Assembly: GCA_027946555.1 (NCBI GenBank)
Contig: JAPEVC010000269.1
Span: 1-45,390 of the forward strand
DNA: 45,390 nt
DNA from: Gnomoniopsis sp. IMI 355080
Lineage: Eukaryota > Ascomycota > Sordariomycetes > Diaporthales > Gnomoniaceae
Reading direction: 5' to 3'
The notes beneath the pieces were generated by a model. The model was not told the origin of the DNA, made no database searches, and saw only the letters and a list, made by a program, of their open reading frames with translations. The translations under genes and the position numbers were made by a program. Below are positions 22,845 to 34,039 of the stretch, in pieces. Within the stretch, counting starts at the first letter, position 1; each line of letters starts with the position of its first letter.

Positions 22845-23582
22845 ATGATGGCGTGGCATCCCGCGTCGCCTCACGGGATGTTCGATAGGGCTGCTTGCAC
22901 AATACTATTCCTGAAATCACCACGTAAGCTGGCAAGTTTTCGTCTTATTGGACTAACCGAACGAGCTCGGACGGTGCACCCGCCACTGAGGTGCTTCAAG
23001 TTGACCATGAACTGCCTCCTCTTTGCAGGCATGCACAGGAAGCGGACCAATATATATCATTTGCTATGGGTTGAGCATGCTTGCGGCGGTATTTGCTCCT
23101 GTAATATGCTCAGACAGCTGGACCGGTTCGCCCCGACTCCGAAGCCATTCGGCGCCTCTTCTTCAACAGAATGTCTGAGCCTATCACTGGCAGACATAAG
23201 CGCTTCTACCTCTCATCCTCCCGTGCTGCATCAATTGCGAAATGCTGTCACCAGGTCCATGCAGCAATGTGTATTCCCTTCTGGAGACCTACCCAGCTAC
23301 CCTGACGCCTGCTTGCTGTCCTCGGAGCGATGTGCCGGGACTAACCCAAATGTGGGGAGAATCTTCAGCGCTGAGCTCGGCCTGGGGCAATGTGAGAAAC
23401 ACGCTTATCTTTCGAGAGTTGCCTTCTTTCCTGAAGCCGATGGCGTCAACTTTTCTGCAAGCGCTCCAATTGGGGCAATCAGATCCACATCTCGAATTCT
23501 TACAGGCAATATGTCAACACCAATAAAGAGCGTGCGTAGTAGAAGGGCCGAACTTTGGGGGTTTGCAGTGACCATACCGTGA
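22845..23582 (+). CDS. Hypothetical ORF, 245 aa, unassigned
   Basis: The longest open frame in the 11 kb desert. The first ATG in frame is at 22845 (the frame is open from further upstream) and it ends at 23580-23582. The protein is rich in Ser, Cys and Arg, with no recognisable domain, signal peptide or repeats; a stretch such as CGGICSCNMLRQLDRF shows scattered cysteines without zinc-finger spacing. An open frame this long is somewhat unusual by chance in sequence of this composition, which is the only reason to list it. No splice-linked neighbour was identified. Confidence 0.2.
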   Translation: MMAWHPASPHGMFDRAACTILFLKSPRKLASFRLIGLTERARTVHPPLRCFKLTMNCLLFAGMHRKRTNIYHLLWVEHACGGICSCNMLRQLDRFAPTPKPFGASSSTECLSLSLADISASTSHPPVLHQLRNAVTRSMQQCVFPSGDLPSYPDACLLSSERCAGTNPNVGRIFSAELGLGQCEKHAYLSRVAFFPEADGVNFSASAPIGAIRSTSRILTGNMSTPIKSVRSRRAELWGFAVTIP

Positions 23583-23924
23583 CACACGCCACAATACTCG
23601 CATTTTCGAAGGGCCCTTGGACCTGTCTCAGCCTTGCCCTTGCCAATCACACCTTTTGATTTTGGGGGTTGCTTGCCGATGGATCAGTGGATGCGAAGGA
23701 TCCGGGTAACTCTTCGGAGCCGACGCTCATGACAAGGCAAAGGAATCAGCATTTACACATCATTCCACCAGGGCAGCCCAGGGTGAGCCCTCATATCTGC
23801 ATCTTTGGTGCCACACGAGCCGGCGAGAAGAAGTCTGCCGGCTATGGAGGACATTGGTGCCTTTGTAGGAGCTCATCACCCGTTGCTTGAACTGAAAGCT
23901 TTGCTTCGATTCGGATTTAGGCGA

Positions 23925-23940
23925 AGCCAGTCAGCCAGTC
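23925..23940. repeat. Dispersed 16-mer, copy 2
   Basis: Exact second copy of AGCCAGTCAGCCAGTC (first at 21383-21398), 2.5 kb away in the same orientation. The flanks differ, so it is not part of a longer duplicated block. Confidence 0.5.
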
Positions 23941-24954
23941 CGGCCGAGGTTCCTTTTCCCACCCGGTCTTCCGAGATCTTGGCGGTCCGGGGGATGTCAC
24001 CGGCAGTTTCAATGAAGCGGGACCAGACCGGCTGACCGGTGGACAACAGTGGGTATCTTTTCCAGTTTACTGCTACCTGGTCATGCACAACGTCACTGCC
24101 GGCACATCACTGTGTACCGCTGTCGGTACATCGATGCGGTCCCTTTGTGAGGGCTGTGAGGCTGTGAGGTCACTGTGTAATACAACAGTATTAATTCCAT
24201 GGGGACCAGATATACCGAACGATGCTGACGACGTGCCAATAAGGAGCATGCAGACTGGGGTCTGAATCTTGAAGTGGAAGTATGGCCCCTTGCCGCCTTC
24301 GAGGCGAGCTCGGGGAACATGCACGGCGATCCTAAATTTTACGGAGTTGCATGGACCAGTAGCGACGTTCTAGAAAAGTTCAGGAGTTTGGCGGCGGCTC
24401 TCGCCAGGCACCGACACCAGTGATCTTGCACAATAAGCATAATGGCCCTCCGTACCCACACGTGCCACGCACCATCACGATATCCGAGCAGCAGTCAGAG
24501 GCACAGAGGGTGAGAGTCATGTATAAGCCTGATTGTGGGACGTCTATGATTCGTCATTGAAACAGCCCGGGATATCCGAATGCGAGGGAGCGTTCGTAGG
24601 GCTGCGGGAAAAGTCTGCCGTTTGTTGATGTCACGATCGTCCTTGTGGTTCAATTCGGGCTTACTGTGTACTGACATCTGGGGACGGGCTAGAAACAGGG
24701 GCCAGAGCTGGATCCACCTTTGTCCGGACCTTCTATTGGGACGAGATACGGGCGCGGGCTGCCGCGGTTCATCATACAGGGGCCACAAATGGGTGGGTCA
24801 CGTTCCTCGGATGGTTTCGAGGTCGAAATGTTGGTAATTTCAAACCAACTGCAGTGCAGGTGCTCTCCCGGGTTGGTACATAGTAAGTTGATACCTAGCC
24901 GAGGATCTTCGGCCCGCATTCGATGCCACAATTTGAACCCACCTGCGCATTGAC

Positions 24955-25080
24955 ATGGCTCGCTATGCGAACCGTTCCCTGCCGTCCAACTTCATCTGGG
25001 TGCAGACGGAGGAGGATGTGCCTGTGCTCATCAAACAATTGAACTACGAGCGGCGTGCATTCTCAGATGAGATGTCATAA
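24955..25080 (+). CDS. Small ORF, 41 aa, or exon fragment
   Basis: ATG 24955 to TAA 25078-25080. The sequence (MARYANRSLPSNFIWVQTEE, then DVPVLIKQLN and YERRAFSDEM) reads like a folded-protein segment: an IWVQTEEDVPVLIKQL strand-helix is reminiscent of the first strand and helix of 3'-5' exonuclease (DnaQ-like) domains, but the catalytic acidic motifs are absent in what follows. It could be a relic or one exon. The resemblance is weak and by eye. Confidence 0.2.
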   Translation: MARYANRSLPSNFIWVQTEEDVPVLIKQLNYERRAFSDEMS

Positions 25081-26413
25081 GCTTTCTCCACGAGCTAAAA
25101 CGAGGGGTACTAGGGGGCTTTTAATGCGGCCTAAAAAGAGAAGTGTCGGGGCAAGATCTGGGGATGTCTTAAGTCCAATGGAGCAAGTCATCGACGCCAT
25201 GTACTATGTATGTATGGACGGCATTTGGTCGAGCACAGACCAGAGGGACGACCCGGAACTCAAAACTATGGACCCTCCTTAAGCGTTTGTCACGTCGCGT
25301 GCGCTTGCAAATTATTGGTGCGGAATGTGGCTTTCCGAGATCAGGACCTGAAGACCTCGACACACGACTTCCATGTGCACTGCTACCTCATCAGTCCTCG
25401 CACAAGAAACGTTCACCCCTTGGGTACTTCGAACAAAGCTCCGAGTGTCTTGCACAAGTTGCACGACAGACCTCAAATTTAGACGCGGGCCGATGAGGCG
25501 CAGCCCAACCCAACTCTTTGGGGTACGGACATTACAAACGTCACAATCGACTAGAGGGCATTTCGCCATATATATCGAAAATGGCGCAGGAGATAGAGAC
25601 TGATGCGACATCGGGCCATTTGGGGCCTTGATCAATATACGCATACGAGAAGGATCACGCGGCGAATTGCAAGACTCACCTCGCGCCACAGGCTCGCATT
25701 CAGGTAGATTCTCGAGGGCGTCGTTGGTGCGCACGCCACACGGCTCATTTACCGAATTTGCTACCACACTGCGCTGGTATCTCGTCAGTTCTTGGCTCAA
25801 CGGGCGGCATAAAAGCCGTTGCTAATACATGTGGCGTCAACTCCTGCAAAGGCTAAGATCCTTTAGCTCCCAATCCTTTCCAAGCTCCTCTAAGCGCAAA
25901 ACTTCCCCATGCTGCCACGAGCTCCTCGACAAAGAGATTCGAGGCCGGCACACACACACACAGTACGCCCCAATTAGGTACTTGGTCATACAGCATAGAA
26001 CTCTTCAAAGCGCCTGCCACTTTCGTGATCATGTGGACTGGCACATTTGTTGTGCGAGCTTTCACGGCCATGTGGATTCGACCAACTCTGGCGCAAGTAT
26101 CCACTTTCGGAGCTGCTTGCTGCAGGTCAAGTCGGGCCGCGTCCGTCTTTTACAGTGGGTCGAAAATTGTGATGAAGCTGCGGACGTGATTTCAATACTA
26201 CCTTGTTATGCTGTTGCCTGGGTATTTCTCTAGTGGCCTCGCTTCCGTATTACCGTTGCAGTACCGTACAGTATGCCGCAGGGCTGGACTTGAGGCCTGA
26301 GCAAGCTAGCAAGCCACAGTGTACAAAAACAGAGGCAAGACCGGCAATCGAAAGCATGTATGGCCAACAGAGGCATTGCGCGCCGCAGGGGGGGGAGTTG
26401 CTTCGAAGTATTC

Positions 26414-26437
26414 TTTCCGCATTTCCGCATTTCCGCC
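26414..26437. repeat. Three tandem copies of an 8-bp unit
   Basis: TTTCCGCA, TTTCCGCA, TTTCCGCC in direct succession inside the gene desert. No gene is close enough to link it to a promoter. Confidence 0.6.
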
Positions 26438-28110
26438 TTTAGGCGCTCACACAGGTAGTAGTATAACTGGGAAGGCTGATGTTAGGAGATTTGCTCCGTA
26501 CTTTGTGTGCGTGGTCTGCCCTTGTGTCCGTCGACCCCGCGACTTTGGCTCAGCAAGTCTCACGATGCCGGTAGGCCGACCCATCCTCACGCAGGGGGGT
26601 ACCTTTGAGTACAACGGTGACCGGTCCCAGGTATCCAACGGCGTGCAGATGACACGAAGAACCAGGATTATCTCCCCTGACGCCACTTCTTTGGATGAAC
26701 GGCCAGGAGCAACCAGGCAAAAGAAAAGGTGAGCGATGACAGCTGTTTCAATTGTGGCTCTAATCAAGTCCCGAGAGAAGAAAACATGCTCAACATTGTT
26801 CGCAGACGTGCCCTAATATGGTCTAGTGGGAAAAGACACGCTGTGGTATTATGTACTGCCGGACTGCGTAGTACTTAGTAGGCCACACTCTTCGTCTGTA
26901 GTAGCCGGTCGAACCCCATCCCAGTCTCCTTGTGGCTTCGACCCGAAGCACTGGTATCGAGCTAGAGACGACATGCCGGGGCCGTCTTAATGACGGGCTG
27001 CTATTACCAGGGAGGGACATTCTGCCGTACACGCCATCCCCCTCCCCCCCACAACAATCACCGCGGCGACATCCGGCCAGGCCCGGCCTCATTAATTAGG
27101 CGGCGGTAGGTTCTTGGGCCTGCACATGATCTGATTGACCTGGCAGATTTCTCGCTTTTTGAGCCGCCACCTGTCCCAAAAATTACGCACCCATTCCGCA
27201 TCATGTCGCATCGCGCACGAAGAAGCAAGTTTAAAGTCGCAACAGACAACGAAAGTGCATAATGACAAAACAATACCCTCCTCTTCACAATTGAGATCTG
27301 CTATATAATAGTCAGTGCTCAGGCCTATAGTGGAGGAGGTTTAGTCCGGCAAGAGAGATGCGAGTTCCGGTCCCAAGCGCGACCCAGACACTCGGGTCCT
27401 TGTCGTCTAGTCAATATAATTGGTGTCCACCTAACCCAGACCGTTGTGGGATCTGGTGCGCTGTCGCGGCACCATTTCGACGCTATGATTGCACTGATAG
27501 AGGCATGAGGCCCAGTTTTGCCGCTGTACCCGCCATATCGTTTTATGTGGTGGTAGTACGGCGTCCGCATGGCCATTTGCAGCTGCAAAATTGCGACGGG
27601 GCATGTCGATGCGCTCCATCGACGCTGGTTACGGTACTATGTCCAGCAATTTGAGAAGGGGTGGCAGAGGGGACAGGCGAACGAACGTCTGTGGGCCAAT
27701 CCACTTCGCGGAACGCGGTATGCAGATTCCGTGACGAAATGTAATCCACAAAAAGTCGCCCCAGGACAGGAGAGTTGTCGAAAGGGCCCGGAATTCCCGT
27801 GAGATCTCCTTATAGCAAGCCTCCGAAGATCTCCGCAGAATGGTATTACCTGTTCGCGCCAGCATGCTTCCGAGACGAGCTACAGGCAACACGATCGCCG
27901 ACTCCTCCAAGTAGCCGGTGCAGCCTGACAGCGTGGGCGCTGCATTGCGATATTTTCCCTACGTCAAGGGAGCCGCGCCGGAGCAAACGCGCCTATGAGG
28001 ACTGAAAGAATGGGAGCGCCTGAGCTTGACTACGTAGAGATGGGTCAAACCTCATGGTAGATCCCTGAAAGGTAATGAACCTGATCGACATGAAGGTTTG
28101 GTTCACTAGG

Positions 28111-28130
28111 AAATCGCAAGAAATCGCAAG
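28111..28130. repeat. Two tandem copies of AAATCGCAAG
   Basis: A perfect 10-bp direct duplication in the gene desert. Its core TCGCAA also occurs in the tandem array upstream of the KTR-type gene (37737-37760), probably by coincidence. Confidence 0.6.
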
Positions 28131-30376
28131 AAAAGAAAGTTGTACCGGGTAAATCGCACCGATCAGTCGAAAATCAAGAGTTGCCGGTCGTTGAGTGCTG
28201 CGAAGTGCCGACTTTTAACAAGTTGTTCCGTCTGTTCCAACAGTCGCACCAAGGACTTCCTGACCACAAGGTTGTTTAGTCTTCGACATGAATCATGCCC
28301 CTTCTCTCTGGGAAAGGAGAAAAAGCTCAGGTCCAATCAAGCCATGGGTGTCAAGACTCGAGATGAAGCTGTTTCCATGGCCTCGGTACTCAAGTACGAA
28401 CTGCGGGTCCTTTCAGGTACATGGACTACCCTGGAGGACACGGCAGTCTGTGCCTCGGGACCTCTAGAGAGCATCCACAAGCAACGGTGAGACTTCCAAC
28501 GATTCCGGATATTCCTAAGTTCTAATAAGTATGCACCCAAGGCATCAGGATCATTAGATTATCCCCATTCTTTCATGGACATGGGGAACTCTGCGGGCTG
28601 ATCCCGTTCCTCCCAAGTACTATGGTTCCCTATCGTCACATTTATTTAGCCAAACCTGCCCACAGGGTCGTGCTTCACCACCGTGCTCTGGACTCGGCTC
28701 CAGTCCGTGCCTTTACGCAGAACCAGCGATCGCCGTTGCTGCTGATACTCCTCATTCAAATAAAGGGACGGCTTTCAAGGCAGATCCAACTCGTGCAAGC
28801 CACCGGGGTACACTCACGCGACTAGCGTGTGACGTTGGCGGCTACAGCGCACTGACAGTGAGCGCTGGTCATCCGTCGAGGCGCCGACGTGAAGCCATCG
28901 CTTCGAGGGATCCGAACCGGCGGTACACAGAACTAGTACAAAAGTAGCTGGGCAATACCGTGAACCCTGGCAGAGCCTCGAACCCTCGAAAAGGTATGTA
29001 CACGAGCCGCTGTGGATTTTGCATAGCCTGGAAGCCAAGCAGTGCCCACACCGTGATCAGCTTTCCTCTCCACCGGCTGCAACCACCAAAAGTACCTTTG
29101 TAGCCTCCTTCCTATCTTTGACAAGCCTTGGACTCAGTCACGGCTTCGTCACTTCATCTTACCAGTACAGACATGTCATCTTGCTAGTCCGCCTGGTACA
29201 GCAGCAGCTGCAAGGGTTTCTGATTGGCTGGCAAGCGTCAGCCCGGCAGTGGAAGAATTGCACCTTGCAGTGCCCGGCCCCTTTCTCCGGGGCCGGTAGC
29301 CTGTCGCACTGGTAACGAACGTATTGGCAATTGTCCCTGAAGGTTGCATGTTCCTTTTGGGGGGATGAGTCTCGACACAGCCAGTCAGCCATTGCCATGC
29401 CCGGTGTGAATCGTGAGAGGACAATTCTCATCTCTCAAGTTGCTCCACGGCCGCCGCCGCCTCCGTATTCGGGTCCAATCGTATAATACGCAGTACCTCT
29501 GTACAATCTTGCCTTGGACGGGCTGATGTGCTTTCCAAGGCCCAGTCATGCTATAAACACGCTTCCGCGAAGCGTTCTAAGGGTTGGCAAGGTAGCTGAT
29601 CCAGTCATCTTAAGTTCGCCAAGAGAACCTTTTCGATAGCTAATTCGAAGCTGCCCGCCATCCCGCAGTACCGAAGGACTGTCGTTTCAATGTCCTGCAA
29701 TTCCTTGACCCACCCCACCGAAGTATTGCAGAAGCAAGTTGGCCGCCGTAGACCAGGGTTCGAGACCCGAGTGGGTACGGGCCTCCGCCTACAACAGGCA
29801 TTCTAGATACTACGGTAGATTAGAACCAAGTACCACAGTACCAACAGCAGGGGCTGGTCACCGGTACAGAGTATTATTGCCCGAATAGGGTCTACACCCG
29901 TCCGAATCCGTCAGGTACTTACCAGAACGCTGGGACGACAGTGCGCAGTTTGACATTACTGCCATCCCGCTCGGACTGGATTGCCCCCCGGTCAAACCAT
30001 CAAGTCAGCCTCCCACCGAGGAATCTATTTAACGGTCCCACATCTGAGTGACAAGGACATTGTCAGCTGTGACCCTGGCAAACCCAACGTGGAGGTCCAG
30101 AAAATCGTAGCGCCGGCGCTCCTTAGTTTCCAGGTGGCCAGGTCGCCGACTTTCCTATGTACAGTACAGTACCAGGCTGGGGCCCTTGCCAGCTCGCTCC
30201 TCGCACCCTCCCACCACAAGCTACACAATAATAAGCTAGACTGGGCGTGAAAGGCTTATCTTCCCTGCGGCTCGGCCGGTAGCATACAACAGTCCAGTAT
30301 TCGCACTTTCTCACGCCATTCAGCACAAACTTCCTCGAGTCTTTTGACTTTCCAGACTTTCATATCCCTCCTTTTT

Positions 30377-30382
30377 TATAAA
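30377..30382 (+). promoter_or_regulatory. TATA box of the zinc-cluster regulator gene
   Basis: TATAAA preceded by a T-run, about 445 bp upstream of the ATG at 30825. If used, it predicts a long leader of about 400 nt, within which only one upstream ATG occurs (30587). Confidence 0.45.
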
Positions 30383-30586
30383 CATCCGCACCGGATCTTC
30401 TCACTCTTGAGTGTGTGATCCAAAAGCGCCAGAAGAAATTATACATTGTAATTCGGGGCAAGGAGACGCAAACAGCTCGCACACATCGATCTACGATCCC
30501 ACGCATCAGGAAGCTCCGCGGAACATTGGATCTCACCCATTCCTCGCTGGGCTGAGTGGTGTGTGTGTACGGCTGCATACGCATAT

Positions 30587-30604
30587 ATGCCCCACGCTAA
30601 GTGA
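30587..30604 (+). promoter_or_regulatory. Minimal upstream ORF (MPHAK-stop) in the regulator's leader
   Basis: ATG CCC CAC GCT AAG TGA is the only ATG I find between the TATA box (30377) and the main start (30825). A five-codon uORF about 220 nt before the start would be expected to lower or condition translation through reinitiation. This depends on the true transcription start being upstream of 30587. Confidence 0.4.
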
Positions 30605-30824
30605 AAGTACGGTTCATTTTTCTGTCATATCTACCGAGCAGACCGACCTCCTCCTAATTCCCTCGACCGTCTATCTTCTGCTACACCCATAAACGTGGCT
30701 TGCGACTAGAGACACCGACGATATTAGCCAGTTTCTTGAAGGGCTGAGCGCCAAAGACAGTCAAGAGACACCTATATCTCGACTTACTTATTCTCCTTTC
30801 GACTTCTGTCTTTACATCAGAGGG

Positions 30825-32453
30825 ATGTTGTCCACTTTCCCAAATCACCAGCACCCCGTCGCGTCTCTCACCATCCCAGACACACCACCCGGATTGGTGA
30901 GCCCCAGCTCTTCAACTTATTCCTCAATACCATCCGAGGCCCCTTCGAACTGGAGATCAAGGTCGAATGGGCCATTATCCCCACCCATGTCAAGCTATGA
31001 TCGACCTCCTTTCTCTGCCCATCCTGACGATATGAGCACCAGAGAATCAGACGATGGGCGGGCGCGGAAGCCCTCACCTTCCCAACACCCTAACAGCTCA
31101 GGAAGTTCTTCAAGGCAACAGCTTCCTTCGCTGAGTAGTCTCTTTCCTTTGGATATGCGAAGTCTTCCCTCGCCAAGGTCGGAGCGGCCCCAGCCTTTGT
31201 TTGCGGCCAGCTCGCCGTTGGATCATGCTCGGGGGCTTGATGGTTACTTGGACCGGTCAGGCTCTACTTCGTCACATTTCCCTACCTCAGCATCTTCTTC
31301 ATCAAGCACGACACAACATTCCTCTAGGAGTATACTCGAGACGGACTTTGACCGCGGAGTGCCACAAAGTAGGACAGCCTTCCCTCCACCACTCTCAAGT
31401 GACACAAGGGAATCGAGTCATGTCCACCCAGTAGACTCAACTACCAGGTGGTCTTATCACCATGATACGAGCAGGTCGAGCGAGTACTCTCTTGGCGGAC
31501 GGGAATATCCAGACAGGTATCACTCACGACGTTTGTCTGGGCACAGACTCTCCCACCACGATGGATTTTCTGGCAGCGGCAGGGACCACCAATCTGACCC
31601 GCGAACCCGCCAACACCCACCTCCACAGCAGCAGGACCTGTCTTATTCTCGTCTGCAACAAGCAAGCCAATCTACTGGTGAGACTAGTCCAACAAAGGAT
31701 GGCCTGGGCCCAAAGATCTGGACAGGAACCCACTTCCTGCCACGCTTTGTGCGGGCCGCGGAGGTGCCTGGCGAGGGTATGTGCTACTTTTATGACGACG
31801 GGTCGCATTGCAAGACGACCATTGACGGAGAGGTTGTCAACGCCCATTGGGGTGTCACCAAGGCTGGCAAGCCGCGCAAGAGATTGGCGATTGCGTGTAT
31901 AACTTGTCGAGAGAAGAAGATCAAATGTGATCCGGACTATCCCCGCTGTGTACAATGTGAGAAATTTGGTCGCGTCTGCAAATTCAAGAATGCGTAAGTC
32001 CTTTCAGCTCTTCCCTTTTCCCCCAGGGACTACTTGTGCTCACCAAATTTCAGTCCCCGAGGCGGTGGTCACCACACTACTTCGCCGACGTCGGAATCAG
32101 TGGAACAAATGGAATCAACGCAACGCCGAGTACAACCACACGAGCATTCACATTCACAAAGAGCCAGACACTCGCCTTCGGTGTCTCCCCGTACAAGCGT
32201 GCCTTCGTTGACATTGGCTGGACCGGCAAAACGAGCAAAGTACGAGCCAAGCTATGCTGCCACTGAGGGCAGAGAGCATTATGAAGTACCGACATGGCAG
32301 CAGCAACAACAGTCGTACGGACTCGCAGGCCAGCTTCCCCTTCCTCGTCTCCACGATGACATGCTTCGCCAGCATCGATGGCGGGTCGATCCATACGCCC
32401 CTGATGCTCGCCACCAAGACATTCCGAGGAGAACCGACGGGGCTCGAGTATGA
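30825..32453 (+). CDS. Zn2Cys6 transcription factor with an internal zinc cluster
   Basis: Two exons, 30825-31993 and 32054-32453, with a 60-bp intron (GTAAGT donor, TTTCAG acceptor, phase 2), encode 522 aa. Residues 1-290 are Ser/Pro/His-rich and disordered. At about 295-350 is an ordered Cys/His-bearing module (IWTGTHFLPRF, CYFYDDGSHCKTTIDGEVVN, AHWGVTKAGKPRKR), followed at 358-385 by the zinc cluster C-x2-C-x6-C-x6-C-x2-C-x6-C (CITCREKKIKC ... CVQCEKFGRVC). The intron follows right after the cluster, and exon 2 encodes a low-complexity tail with SPSVSPRTS and a QQQQQ run. No fungal_trans (middle homology) domain is present, so this differs from the usual N-terminal-cluster regulators. It probably binds DNA in the nucleus; the target is unknown. 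The A-PRGGGHHT junction is in frame and typical for the family as I recall it. I cannot name the gene. Confidence 0.9.
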
Positions 32454-34039
32454 TAAGCTTTAGCATCTTTTTTGGTCCCGCACTTGAATCGATCATGTGC
32501 TCAGCTGTGGCGTCCCATGGACGTCCGCCACGCCATGGCATAATTGTCTCAGACGAGCCGCCACTAGGACTCGTTCTGCCCAGGGCTGGACTGAGGCTGG
32601 CCTAAATCTTGTGCAACACGGCGAGATCCGACCAATGCGAGATCGATGAGCTCGGCGGCGCCCTGTCGGCGGCTAGTTCCCTGCCGTGCTACACTTTCCT
32701 GACCTGACAGCTCGGAAGCGCGGTTGGTCAGGAGTTGTATCGGCACGCTGATGTCTTTCCTTGATGATTGATCAGTCTGGCTACATCATCGTCCCCGCGA
32801 TATCGAGCGAGCTACTCGTGCAAAAGTGTAGCCGCTACAAGGACCGGATTTATTTACTGTGTTGAGGTGCAGGTTCACTGATATACTAATGGCCCTCATC
32901 ATCGATAACGTCTGTATCATTATCCTGCCTTGGATTCTTGTTTTCTTGCGCGATTAGCTGGCCTTTCAATGATTTTGACCGACGGTGACACAGCAGTCTC
33001 AATCTTAAGTCTGGCATTTTTGGTGCCAGACTTTGGGTGCTCTTCAGAGCTGTTAGTCAAGTATCTCTTGATGCTTTGAGCATTTAGGATTACTGCCTTC
33101 AGTATTGTCTTTTGACCCGACACTGTATATTTTAGAAGCAAGAAAGCGGGCGAGGAAGAGCGAGCATCATGGCACATCAAGCAACACCTGGATTGGAGCA
33201 TTACTATGGCATAACAAAGACCATTGAACAGGAGTATGAAGGCATACCCAAGAATCACGAGTGGATAAGGGAAAACGGAAAATACATGAGGATATTAAGA
33301 ACTCCTAAGCAATATGGAAACCAGAAATATCACAGCATTTGTAACCCCAAAGCACCTGTACCCCTTATCTGGAGCTTCTCTACTGAAGGCTTCGGTAGCT
33401 ATACTCGTTGAGGTCTGCAATAATTCAACCACAAGTCACTCTCCACAGGCTGAGTAGAATCATATATTGATCTGTAAATGTCAATTACCTGACCACCCCC
33501 CCTCATATTCTGCCACATTCGGCTCTGGTTATAGCCTGACACCCAACAAGATATTTGTATTATTACGGTAATGTAAAAGGTAAAGATGGGAATATTGTGT
33601 GTGCGTAAGCTGACTCCTTCGCACAAACGTATGGATAACATTGCTGAGTGAAATCCATATTAGAGCTCACTTTAGCACAAGTACCTGACTGAGCTGTACA
33701 GCTCATATAAAAAAAGGGAAAGATGCAGGGCCCCTCTCTTCTTTCCCATTCTGCTGCCAAATGTTTCGATGTCTAACTGAAATATACAGGCAAGATCGAA
33801 GAACTTTGGAGACTGCCACATTATTATGGGATTAGGAGCCAAAACATATTCTTGGGGGTGGGGTGGTGGGGAGGTTCCGAAGCCTTCGGTCGTCTTACAT
33901 AAGCGCATACTGGGTACAGCCAACCTCACCAGCTTGCTTTCACCAAACAACTTCTTACTCACACAACAACCTCAAATTTGGCAATGGAGGAATGAATGAT
34001 TCTTTACGAGAATATGGGGAGATTAAAACTCTATGCAAA
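32454..34039. other. Spacer between the regulator and WDR83-like genes
   Basis: About 1.6 kb. The left part is the 3' UTR of the regulator; about 32900-34000 is AT-rich and carries one plausible small ORF (33169-33411). A long C-run (CCACCCCCCCTC) is at about 33494-33505. The WDR83-like promoter lies at the right end. No RNA gene is seen. Confidence 0.5.
33169..33411 (+). CDS. Hypothetical ORF, 80 aa, unassigned
   Basis: ATG 33169 (context ATCATGG) to a stop at 33411. The protein is hydrophilic and Tyr/Lys-rich (ATPGLEHYYGITKTIEQEYE, HEWIRENGKYMRILRTPKQY) with no signal peptide or domain that I know. It lies in AT-rich intergenic DNA whose codon choice is unlike the GC-rich genes nearby, so it may be chance. 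Confidence 0.22.
   Translation: MAHQATPGLEHYYGITKTIEQEYEGIPKNHEWIRENGKYMRILRTPKQYGNQKYHSICNPKAPVPLIWSFSTEGFGSYTR

Larger units (their letters stand above)
19544..30824. other. 11 kb gene desert with ORF fragments and short repeats
   Basis: No gene with a nameable product between UTP13 and the zinc-cluster regulator. What it holds: three G-runs (19976-19986, 20936-20945, 26388-26395), a short telomere-like CCCTAACCCT (19997-20006), a Cys-rich broken relic (20171-20515), several open frames of protein-like composition (22082-22408, 22845-23582, 24955-25080), a dispersed 16-mer (21383, 23925), an 8-bp triplicate (26414-26437), a CA microsatellite (about 25950-25962), and the TATA box and leader of the downstream regulator at the right end. 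CpG is frequent, so this is not an AT-rich, heavily RIP-mutated block. No long terminal repeats, reverse transcriptase or transposase motifs were found by eye. Confidence 0.5.

Noticed and set aside
28900..29000. Minus-strand GGGTTCGAGG resembling a Pol III B box
   Set aside because: No matching acceptor stem or anticodon arm at tRNA distance.
29707..29777. tRNA-like stretch: GACCCAC and GTGGGTA could pair at 6 of 7 positions 71 nt apart, with GGTTCGAGACC in the T-loop position
   Set aside because: No D-arm, no T at position 8, no anticodon stem-loop, and the T-stem pairs at only three of five positions. Probably chance. A tRNAscan-SE run would decide.
19544..30824. Retrotransposon or DNA transposon body in the gene desert
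   Set aside because: No long terminal or inverted repeats, reverse transcriptase, integrase or transposase motifs could be found by eye, and composition is not RIP-like.
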